This document shows positions 1 through 6,407 of a stretch of DNA of 6,874 nt, one piece after another. The position numbers and the translations under genes were made by a program. How positions within the stretch are numbered: the stretch's first letter is position 1; each line of letters opens with the position of its first letter. The notes below the pieces were generated by a model that was not told the origin of the DNA, ran no database searches, and saw only the letters and a list, made by a program, of their open reading frames with translations. Origin of the DNA: Elusimicrobiota bacterium (GTDB lineage: Bacteria; Elusimicrobiota; Elusimicrobia; 2-02-FULL-39-32); NCBI GenBank assembly GCA_023249715.1, contig JAHFCA010000079.1, positions 1 to 6,874 on the forward strand. Direction: 5' to 3'.

Positions 1-2
1 AC

Positions 3-44
3 AAAAAAGTTCGCACATGCCCACTAGCATGCTTGAACTTTTTT
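3..44. terminator. Rho-independent terminator, probably bidirectional
   Basis: A ten-base arm AAAAAAGTTC (3-12) pairs perfectly with GAACTTTTTT (35-44). A second inner stem pairs CATGC (16-20) with GCATG (27-31) around the six-base loop CCACTA. The two stems are separated by a 3x3 internal loop. The right arm ends in six T on the + strand, and the left-hand A6 gives the same arrangement on the - strand, so it could stop transcription in both directions. It most likely ends an upstream gene outside the window and insulates the large gene that begins about 70 bases later. Confidence 0.8.
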
Positions 45-105
45 ATTTCGAAAAAACGGCCATCTTTTCATTCTCGGTTCACGCTTCCAACTGAACTATT
101 TGGGT

Positions 106-110
106 AAAGG
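106..110 (+). promoter_or_regulatory. Ribosome-binding site deciding the TTG start at 118
   Basis: AAAGG at 106-110 lies seven bases before the TTG at 118-120, an ideal Shine-Dalgarno distance. It resembles the AAAGGAG seven bases before the gap ATG further along. Nothing purine-rich lies at the right distance before the other candidate, TTG 100. This site is the main reason to prefer 118 as the start of the large gene. I see no convincing -35/-10 pair between the terminator and this site (45-105). Confidence 0.55.
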
Positions 111-117
111 TTTTCCT

Positions 118-204
118 TTGCCGTCGTTAAAATTGAAATTCCGACCCTTAATTCTAGGCGTACTAGTCGGAAATTTAACTTTTTCCGTTCTCCCTTCCAC
201 AGCC
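118..204 (+). other. Sec signal peptide of the SprA-like protein
   Basis: From the TTG at 118 the N-terminus reads MPSLKLKFRPLILGVLVG and onward. It has a basic n-region (K, K, R), a hydrophobic core of about 15 residues, and a small-residue c-region PSTASS. S-T-A|S fits signal peptidase I (serine at -3, alanine at -1). There is no cysteine lipobox, so it is not a lipoprotein. Export across the inner membrane is required for an outer-membrane barrel, and it supports using one of the TTG codons rather than a downstream ATG. Confidence 0.75.
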
Positions 205-3200
205 TCCTCTGAAAGTTTGTTAACTAAAGACGCATCCCAACTAGAAGAATCCGAGAGTAGTTCTAAGGAGCCCGACTTAGAAAAAAACATTCAAAAAAGC
301 CGGTATCTCCGCTACTCCCAAGAACGTTGGAATCGGATGAGAGAAGCCTTGGAAAAAGGCGAAACGTTTCAATTAAAAGAAGCAGAAGTTCCACCGGAGG
401 AAAAAAAAGTAGAACCTACCGCTCCCCCTCCTTTAGGGCCCGGCCTTAACGTCATTTTGCCGTATGAATCCGGACTCTCTATTTCGGGCAGAAAAGTCAT
501 CGACTTTAAATTGAACTCTACCGTATATGCTCAGCCCGATTCTGGCAAGGGACGCATTAATAAAACAGATTTTCAATTGGACCAACAATTGCAGGTAAGA
601 GTTAAAGGAACCGTGGGGAGAAAAGTGTCGGTCAACGTGGATTTTGACGATACGCGGGAAGATAAAAGAAACATTTGGGTGGAATATAAAGGAGATCCGG
701 ACGAAATCTTACAGAATGCTGCCTTTGGGGACATCACCATCTCTCTTCCCTCTACTTACTTTGTGAGTTATAACAAAGCGGTCTTTGGAGCCAAGGCGGA
801 GCTGATGTTTAGACCCCGTTCCGCCTTTAGCCGTTTTTTTCCAAGCTCCGTTTGGCCCGACTATTTACCCAAACAGATTCGCACGTATATGATCGGTTCC
901 CGCACCAAAGGTATTACCAAAACAAAACGCTTTACCGGCCAATCGGTTCTAAACAGAAAAGAGTTAAATGATATTAGCTACGTCCGGCGGCAGTTTTATC
1001 AGTTGGCCTTTACGACAGGGCCAACGATAACGGCAGACCATAGACCCATTAAAGTAGGATCGGAAAAGATTTTTATAGACGATCAAATTTCGACCAACAA
1101 TAACATTCAAGAAACGACCCGGACGTTTAAAGTATTTGAATCTTCTTTAACCGCCGTAGGGGGAACTACCACTACGACTGCCACGTTTACCGGCCCTGCC
1201 GGAACGAATACCGGTGTCTTTAAACAATTGGTCCCGGGAATCGACTATACCATCGATTATGTAAAAGGAATTATTCGTTTTAAGAGAATCCTCCAAATAA
1301 AAGATATTCTTGTCGTGGACTATACGCCCCAGGGACAAACCCAACCGCTCAGCCAAACCATTGGAGGCCCCGACCCTCTGACCAACTCCAATGGAGATAC
1401 CGCTTTGAACGGATTTCAACCGATTCTTTTAAAACCCGATGAAACACAATTTTTCGCTACGAGAGAGTTAAAGAATTTTTACAATTTGGAAGATACCCGC
1501 ATTGTGCGCGACGACGGAAGAGGCAATTTTATTTTAAAAATATTAGATTTGGATCACAATGAGCCCAGCCAAATCTCTGGGCTAGACATCAGTTCTAATA
1601 CGCAAACAAAAATAGTTCCAAAATATCCCGCGGATATCGATGTGGATTTTGAAAATGGAATTATTAGTTTTGTTTCCACCGATACGTTTAGAAGCCCCTT
1701 TATTCGCCCTTTTACCGATGATATCTATCTCTTTAGAGATTTCGTTCCTCTGTCTAAAAATAGATATAGAATTTTTGCCGAATACCGTTTTAAAAAAGGG
1801 AACTTCCATTTAGACAACACCAACATTGTTTCTCAATCGGAACAAGTCTATATGGACGGGAAAAAGATGGTGCGAGATATTGATTACTTTGTGGATTACG
1901 ATTTGGGGATCATTACCTTTTTTAGGCCGGAACAAATTCGGGACGATTCTATTATAGAAATTACATACGACTTTTCACCCTTTGGAGGGCAAGGAGAAGA
2001 GACCTTAGTGGGGATTAGAAATGAGTTCTACGTGACTGACAATTTATTTTTAGGAAACTCCGTCCTCTTTAATTTTGCCCCTCGCACTACTAAGGTTCCG
2101 GATTTACGTTCTGTTTCCAGAAGCATTATGGTGCTAGAAGGAGATTTTAATTGGAAAAATATTAAATTTGGAGAATCCCCCTTTCAAATTTCAAATCTTT
2201 CCGGAGAAATTGCTCACAGCATCAAAAATCCTAATACCGCAGACAAAGCTCTGATAGAATCTTTTGAAGGAGTAAAATTAGAGGACATGGCCATCCTAAA
2301 CAAAGATTCCTGGCAAGTAGGAAGCAACCCTCAGCGTGGAAATCCCAGTAACGGGGGAGGAGCCTTTGCCAATGGATATGCGAATGCCCTCACTCTCTCC
2401 AACGAAGATGTTAAAGTAACGGATATTAACCCTCAGGCAAATACAGAAACGCAAGAAACTCTGCAAGCCCTAAAAGTAAATTACAACTTTACCACTAACG
2501 GCCCCTCCGAAGCGATGTCCCTCGTGCAGACCTTCAGTAAAAGTGGCATTGATTTTTATACGAACAGAAGACAATTTATAGACGTCTGGGTGCATGGAGA
2601 TGGCTCCAATGCGACTCTTAAATTCCGTCTAGGAGGGGTGGCAGAAGCCTCCGATAGCGATAATTCCGGAGTCTTAAAAACTGAAGACAAAGATAACAAT
2701 GGAGCTCTTAGCCCCGGAGAAGATGTCGGCTGGAGCTTTACCAATCCCAATGGATCCACTACGACCATTGGAAACGGGAATGGAAGGTTAGATGCGCAAG
2801 ATTTGGATGGGAATGGAAGATTAGATCCCGATGATACCCATGGCAACTTTCTGAACGAAGCCTCTGTAACAGTAGATTTTACAGGCTGGAAAATTATCCA
2901 GATTCCTCTGAATATTGCCACCTCTGATCAGGCTCGCTTAGACTGGTCTGCCATCAAACAGATGAGGATGACTGTGGTGAATCCCTTAAATGCGCCAAAA
3001 ACAGGAACGCTTAGAATTGGCCGTTTGGCGGTCATAGGAACTCGCTTTAGCGAAGCAACCGTCAACCCTTCCAGCGCCCCTGTTACTGCTACTGTTTTTG
3101 CCGAAAATAATCATGATAACCCCAATTATACTTCTTTGGTCAATCACCCGGCCTATCAAGATTTGTATGAAACCACAGAGGACACGACCAAACGGCGGGA

Positions 3201-5661
3201 ACAGGCCTTAGCCATCCAATATCAAAGAACCGGCACCACCCTAGAAACTTCAACCGTCACTACCAAAGAATCGTTCAGCGTGGGGCTCGATATTTCCGAA
3301 CATGAAACCCTTAAATTTTTTCTCTATGGAGATAGCTCCGGGAACACATTTTTGTTTCGCATCGGAACCCCTAACAATTATTTAGAATATACCACCCCCC
3401 TCACGTTTACGGGCTGGCGCGTGATTGAGCTCGATATTTTGGATAAAAATCCTCGCGATGGAAAATTAGACCGCAACGCCATGAAGACATTTGGAAATTG
3501 GCAACGACGGGTGGGAAATCCAGACTTACGCAATATTAAAGAGATCACGATGGGAGTCATTCTCCCGGTGGGAGGTCCGGACGGTTCCAGCTCTAAAATT
3601 TATGTGAATGAAATCCATTTAACGGGCGCCATAAAAATTACAGGAACCGCCTACCGGGCAAATGGTGATTTTAATTTAGAGGGGTGGGGAAATTGGGGAG
3701 CGAACTATAATTATCAAGACCGTAACTTTCAAACTTTAACCACCGTAGGTTCCGGAGTGGACACAAAAAATGGGGGAGCCTATCTCAACCTCAACCGACT
3801 TAATTTTTTACCTCTCAGCAGTAATTTCTCTTATTCCGAAACGGTCACTCCCCAAATTCAAACTGTCGATGACCCCAATATCTTAATCTCTAAGATCGAT
3901 GAAGGAAAATCGATTAAAACCGGCCAGAATGTGACCGGTAATTTTTTAATGACTCAATTGCCCTGGGTGCCCACTTCTGTTCGCGATAAATTATTCAATT
4001 TTAACTTTGCCGCCAACCATACTTTAGCGACGCGCAGCCAGGGGGACCAAGAAGATGAACTCTTTAATTATCGGTATGGAACAAGTTACGCTGTTCCTTG
4101 GCAAGTGGACGTTTTGCCCACTGATTTTTTAACCTTTAGACCTTTGCCCACTCTAGTTTCTTATGAATTTTCTCAAAATAATTCCTTTCAAAAATTGTCT
4201 CTGGACAATACCGATACTCGCAGCGCTGAGGAATCTTATAATTTATCGACCACATTCCAATTTATCCCCGAATTCAATCTCACCCCTTCTTATAATTTTA
4301 GACAAACCTTTGAAGAACGAGATTCCCTAGACAGTTCCAAATCGATGACTGCGGCGCTTCGGGATTCTTTGGGAAAATATAACAAGAAACAGTATCAAGC
4401 GGCGGCGCTCTCGGGAAACCTAAGACTCATCTCTTGGTTTAACCCCTCGTTTAATTACTCCATCATTACCGACGAAACCTATAACATCAACGAAGTTATT
4501 TTTGGATCGTCTACCTTTAAACGAGGTTCCCTTAAAAACATCAATCGGAAATCGAATGCGAATATCTCGGCTTCCCTATCTCCGCGCGATATCTTTCAGT
4601 ATTTCCCCTATTTAAGACTCCTCAACCCAGTCATCAATAGCCTTAACTTTTCTGGGGGATACACGATCGATGACGCCGACACGTACGATAACATCGATGC
4701 TGGTTTTTATGCCCGGGACCAACTGATTATTCGAGGCAAGACGCTCAGTCTAGGAGGACAAAATTCCAACGCAAGACGAACCAACCTTACTGCCACCGAT
4801 ACCTCGAGAGTTAGCGGTCGTTGGAGCCCGTTTGAACAACTCCATCTCTTAATAAGCCAACTTTGGACCCCTCTTAAAAATATCAATACGACCGGTAGTT
4901 TTACAGAAACAAAAACCCGCCGAGACACCACGGGAACCGAATCCTTTACCTATAGTCGCGTCTGGCCAGATATTACTGCCACAACCTATGGGTTGGAAAA
5001 ATTCTTTCCCGTGGCGCGATGGGTTACAGAAACACGCGTGGATGGCACCTACCAAGAACGTCTTTCTGAAATACGAGATCAAACACTCTCTAAAGGTCTG
5101 AGATCTTCGAGCAATTTCGCCTTTACTCTTTTTAGATATCTTAGATTTTCAGTGGGATATACGAACGATTCCACCGAAGATACGGACATTCGCACGCAAC
5201 AAGTTACAGGCAGAACCCGCTCCCAAGGACTCAATGGACAAATCATTACCGAATTTAAGTGGGGAAACTGGCGCTTTACACCGCGATACGACCAATCTCA
5301 AACAGAATCCGAAGATGGAAAAGGCAGAAAAACCTCCGATATTATCACTCACAACGGACGTTTAGGAATTTTTGGAGATGTGAGCGTCCCCGCTTTTCTA
5401 CGCTTACCTTTAGGTAAGCAGTTCAATTTAAAAAATAGGCTTATCCTCACTTCTTCTATCAATTATCTTTATGCGCGAAATAATGTGGATGACACCGGCA
5501 GCAAAGATAGCGTGGATTCAAATGTGAATGGAGATTTTGAAATCACTCCGAACATCCGGATTGGTTTTGGCGGGGGATATTCCATTACCTTTTTTAAAGT
5601 TAAAAAAGAAGAAAATTTTTCTGCTTTTAGCCTGAATAGCCGCGTCGTCATACAATTTTAG
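118..5661 (+). CDS. sprA: SprA/Sov-like giant outer-membrane translocon protein
   Basis: This is probably an outer-membrane beta-barrel of the SprA/Sov family, which in Bacteroidota forms the type IX secretion channel. Residues are numbered from the upstream TTG at 100 (1853 aa); the preferred TTG at 118 gives 1847 aa. The first in-frame ATG (337) would lose the signal peptide: basic residues 11-15, hydrophobic 17-31, likely cleavage after S-T-A35. A charged, proline-rich linker follows (about 40-115). Family-like segments, matched from memory, are TDFQLDQQLQVRVKGTVG (156-173), EYKGDPDEIL (about 196-205), AVFGAKAELMF (227-237) and the ESFEG motif (720-724), which stands where SprA has DDFEG. 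Next come a duplicated beta domain (826-983 and 1069-1177) with EF-hand-like loops at 852-912, then long alternating beta strands to the terminal phenylalanine. No cysteine is visible. The protein is shorter than Bacteroidota SprA. The stop lies one base before comF. SprA family is fairly sure; a T9SS role is inference. Confidence 0.85.
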   Translation: MPSLKLKFRPLILGVLVGNLTFSVLPSTASSESLLTKDASQLEESESSSKEPDLEKNIQKSRYLRYSQERWNRMREALEKGETFQLKEAEVPPEEKKVEPTAPPPLGPGLNVILPYESGLSISGRKVIDFKLNSTVYAQPDSGKGRINKTDFQLDQQLQVRVKGTVGRKVSVNVDFDDTREDKRNIWVEYKGDPDEILQNAAFGDITISLPSTYFVSYNKAVFGAKAELMFRPRSAFSRFFPSSVWPDYLPKQIRTYMIGSRTKGITKTKRFTGQSVLNRKELNDISYVRRQFYQLAFTTGPTITADHRPIKVGSEKIFIDDQISTNNNIQETTRTFKVFESSLTAVGGTTTTTATFTGPAGTNTGVFKQLVPGIDYTIDYVKGIIRFKRILQIKDILVVDYTPQGQTQPLSQTIGGPDPLTNSNGDTALNGFQPILLKPDETQFFATRELKNFYNLEDTRIVRDDGRGNFILKILDLDHNEPSQISGLDISSNTQTKIVPKYPADIDVDFENGIISFVSTDTFRSPFIRPFTDDIYLFRDFVPLSKNRYRIFAEYRFKKGNFHLDNTNIVSQSEQVYMDGKKMVRDIDYFVDYDLGIITFFRPEQIRDDSIIEITYDFSPFGGQGEETLVGIRNEFYVTDNLFLGNSVLFNFAPRTTKVPDLRSVSRSIMVLEGDFNWKNIKFGESPFQISNLSGEIAHSIKNPNTADKALIESFEGVKLEDMAILNKDSWQVGSNPQRGNPSNGGGAFANGYANALTLSNEDVKVTDINPQANTETQETLQALKVNYNFTTNGPSEAMSLVQTFSKSGIDFYTNRRQFIDVWVHGDGSNATLKFRLGGVAEASDSDNSGVLKTEDKDNNGALSPGEDVGWSFTNPNGSTTTIGNGNGRLDAQDLDGNGRLDPDDTHGNFLNEASVTVDFTGWKIIQIPLNIATSDQARLDWSAIKQMRMTVVNPLNAPKTGTLRIGRLAVIGTRFSEATVNPSSAPVTATVFAENNHDNPNYTSLVNHPAYQDLYETTEDTTKRREQALAIQYQRTGTTLETSTVTTKESFSVGLDISEHETLKFFLYGDSSGNTFLFRIGTPNNYLEYTTPLTFTGWRVIELDILDKNPRDGKLDRNAMKTFGNWQRRVGNPDLRNIKEITMGVILPVGGPDGSSSKIYVNEIHLTGAIKITGTAYRANGDFNLEGWGNWGANYNYQDRNFQTLTTVGSGVDTKNGGAYLNLNRLNFLPLSSNFSYSETVTPQIQTVDDPNILISKIDEGKSIKTGQNVTGNFLMTQLPWVPTSVRDKLFNFNFAANHTLATRSQGDQEDELFNYRYGTSYAVPWQVDVLPTDFLTFRPLPTLVSYEFSQNNSFQKLSLDNTDTRSAEESYNLSTTFQFIPEFNLTPSYNFRQTFEERDSLDSSKSMTAALRDSLGKYNKKQYQAAALSGNLRLISWFNPSFNYSIITDETYNINEVIFGSSTFKRGSLKNINRKSNANISASLSPRDIFQYFPYLRLLNPVINSLNFSGGYTIDDADTYDNIDAGFYARDQLIIRGKTLSLGGQNSNARRTNLTATDTSRVSGRWSPFEQLHLLISQLWTPLKNINTTGSFTETKTRRDTTGTESFTYSRVWPDITATTYGLEKFFPVARWVTETRVDGTYQERLSEIRDQTLSKGLRSSSNFAFTLFRYLRFSVGYTNDSTEDTDIRTQQVTGRTRSQGLNGQIITEFKWGNWRFTPRYDQSQTESEDGKGRKTSDIITHNGRLGIFGDVSVPAFLRLPLGKQFNLKNRLILTSSINYLYARNNVDDTGSKDSVDSNVNGDFEITPNIRIGFGGGYSITFFKVKKEENFSAFSLNSRVVIQF
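2653..2835 (+). other. EF-hand-like calcium-binding loops in the SprA-like protein
   Basis: Residues 852-912 hold two pairs of overlapping twelve-residue loops of the EF-hand pattern D-x-D-x-[DNS]-G-x-[LIV]-x-x-x-[DE]. They are D852 to D863 (DSDNSGVLKTED), D863 to E874 (DKDNNGALSPGE), a degenerate one ending at D901 with I890 in position 1, and D901 to D912 (DLDGNGRLDPDD). Within each pair the last acidic residue of one loop is the first of the next, giving an eleven-residue period. Loops of this type, as in dockerins and thrombospondin type 3 repeats, bind calcium and stiffen extracellular proteins. Calcium binding here is inferred from the ligand pattern. Confidence 0.7.
2776..2826 (+). repeat. 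33-base-period direct repeat within the EF-hand block
   Basis: An 18-base unit, GGGAATGGAAG[G/A]TTAGAT, occurs at 2776-2793 and 2809-2826, differing at one base. The period is exactly 33 bases, eleven codons, and each unit encodes GNGRLD in the same frame. The near identity, including silent positions, suggests recent duplication or gene conversion of a calcium-loop unit rather than protein-level selection alone. Confidence 0.75.
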
Positions 5662-5662
5662 A

Positions 5663-6331
5663 ATGGCTGGCTGGAAATCCCACGGGCTAGCCCTTCTCAA
5701 CTGGTTTTATCCTAAAAAGTGTCTTCTCTGTCAAAAAAGCTTATCCTATTTAGAACGGCAACATCTTTGTCATTTCTGTGTTACAGAAATAGAGCGTCTG
5801 GAACAGTGCCGAGATGCATTTGTTTATTCCTATGGCCCGTTTAAAGAAAGTTTGAGAGAGTTGATTCATTTCTTTAAATATAAAGGTTTAGACTATCTCT
5901 CTAAAGAATTGGCTCTCTTCCTCTATAAGATTTGGCAAGAAAATCCATCGTTACAGACCTGTGAAATTCTTCTTCCGGTTCCCCTCCACTCAGCGACTTT
6001 AAGAGAACGCGGATACAACCAATCCCAACTTTTAGCCCTACAACTTCAATCCTACATCCGGGCAGAGCGCAAGGAAAATAATCCCCAAATTTTAGAGGAA
6101 ACGCTCTTAAGAGTTAAAAACAGTCCGTCTCAAACGCAAGGGACAAAAGAGCAGAGAAAATTAAACCTAGAAGGCACATTTCTACTAAAAGAAAAAGATA
6201 GAATCAGGGGAAAAGAGGTCCTCTTAATCGACGATGTCATTACGACCGGGTCCACTCTCTCCAGCTGCAGGGAACTGCTCCTCTTGGCTGGAGCAAAAAA
6301 AGTTTTGGGGCTTACTCTAGCCAGAGATTAA
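5663..6331 (+). CDS. comF: ComF family protein (phosphoribosyltransferase fold)
   Basis: 222 residues, a usual ComF length. The N-terminus has a probable zinc site of two CxxC pairs (C20/C23 and C36/C39) after a short aromatic lead (LLNWFYPKKC). This is followed by the family's FKYKG (71-75), the segment LPVPLHSATLRERGYNQSQ (104-122) and the PRPP-loop motif VLLIDDVITTGSTL (186-199). ComF proteins are cytoplasmic. In naturally competent bacteria they are needed for DNA uptake or processing of transforming single strands, and many relatives (GntX-like) sit in non-competent species with unknown function. Some relatives carry a further cysteine pair between the zinc site and the first aromatic strand; here only C49 remains. 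The ATG follows the sprA TAG after one base (TAGAATG) with no clear Shine-Dalgarno of its own, so translation is probably coupled. No transferase activity is shown. Confidence 0.93.
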   Translation: MAGWKSHGLALLNWFYPKKCLLCQKSLSYLERQHLCHFCVTEIERLEQCRDAFVYSYGPFKESLRELIHFFKYKGLDYLSKELALFLYKIWQENPSLQTCEILLPVPLHSATLRERGYNQSQLLALQLQSYIRAERKENNPQILEETLLRVKNSPSQTQGTKEQRKLNLEGTFLLKEKDRIRGKEVLLIDDVITTGSTLSSCRELLLLAGAKKVLGLTLARD

Positions 6332-6365
6332 AAAATTTGTTATAGTGAGCGCTTCACTCTAAGAT
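6318..6365 (+). promoter_or_regulatory. Candidate sigma-70-type promoter(s) of gap
   Basis: Two overlapping candidates fit. The better is an extended -10, TGTTATAGT (6338-6346), with a weak -35 TAGCCA (6318-6323) seventeen bases upstream inside the end of comF. It would start transcription near 6353 and give a leader of about 55 bases. The alternative is TTGTTA (6337-6342) with TAAGAT (6360-6365), again seventeen bases apart and 4/6 matches in each box. No terminator is visible after comF, so read-through from the sprA-comF operon may also feed gap. Confidence 0.45.
6344..6358 (+). promoter_or_regulatory. Operator-like dyad at the gap promoter
   Basis: AGTGA-GCGCT-TCACT is a perfect five-base inverted repeat around a five-base centre. 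It overlaps the extended -10 and predicted start of one candidate promoter and fills the spacer of the other, the expected place for a repressor site. The hexamer TGAGCG at 6346-6351 recurs directly at 6366-6371, exactly 20 bases (about two helical turns) later. The stem is too short and lacks a T-run, so it is not a terminator. The regulator is unknown. Confidence 0.35.
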
Positions 6366-6393
6366 TGAGCGTAGGGGTAAAATTATATTCTGT

Positions 6394-6400
6394 AAAGGAG
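6394..6400 (+). promoter_or_regulatory. Strong ribosome-binding site of gap
   Basis: AAAGGAG, close to the anti-Shine-Dalgarno complement, lies seven bases before the ATG at 6408. It fits a highly expressed glycolytic gene and fixes the start codon. Confidence 0.85.
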
Positions 6401-6407
6401 AACGGAC

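Larger units (their letters stand above)
2575..3630 (+). repeat. Two diverged copies of a beta domain inside the SprA-like protein
   Basis: Copy 1 (residues 826-983) and copy 2 (1069-1177) share the same order of motifs. The first is a strand before a Gly-Asp turn (VWVHGDGSNATLKFRLG versus FFLYGDSSGNTFLFRIG). Then come DFTGWKIIQIPL versus TFTGWRVIELDI, IKQMRMTV versus IKEITMGV, and a closing strand GTLRIGRLAVIG versus SKIYVNEIHLTG. The order looks like a jelly-roll or carbohydrate-binding-type beta sandwich, but that fold assignment is inference. Copy 1 is longer because an EF-hand-like block sits between its second strand and the FTGW strand. The two copies immediately precede the C-terminal beta-strand region. 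Confidence 0.65.

Noticed and set aside
45..105. Promoter for the large gene
   Set aside because: A promoter is expected after the terminator, but the best boxes (TTTTCA at 65-70, TATTTG at 97-102) are weak and badly spaced, so I do not annotate one.
96..290. Short minus-strand frame over the start of the large gene
   Set aside because: It is the complement of the signal-peptide and linker codons; no independent evidence for a gene.
834..840. T7 run in the large gene as a slippage site
   Set aside because: Seven T encoding two phenylalanines is common at this base composition, and there is no stop placed to make it switch-like as at the A8 tract.
2653..2835. Dockerin domain of a cellulosome
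   Set aside because: The loops resemble dockerin calcium loops, but they sit in the middle of a beta-rich outer-membrane protein without the helices and two-loop spacing of a dockerin, and no cohesin or glycosidase is nearby.
2556..2921. 121-codon open frame on the minus strand opposite the EF-hand region
   Set aside because: It lies wholly antisense to a well-supported coding region, has no recognisable family, and its openness follows from the repeated Gly/Asp/Asn codons on the other strand.
118..5661. TonB-dependent receptor or LptD-type barrel
   Set aside because: There is no TonB box, plug signature or LptD cysteine pattern. The N-terminal signatures and overall length fit SprA much better.
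6365..6389. TTGAGC and TATATT as a promoter for gap
   Set aside because: Spacing between the boxes is only 13 bases, and the start would fall within the ribosome-binding site, so it is less likely than the upstream candidates.
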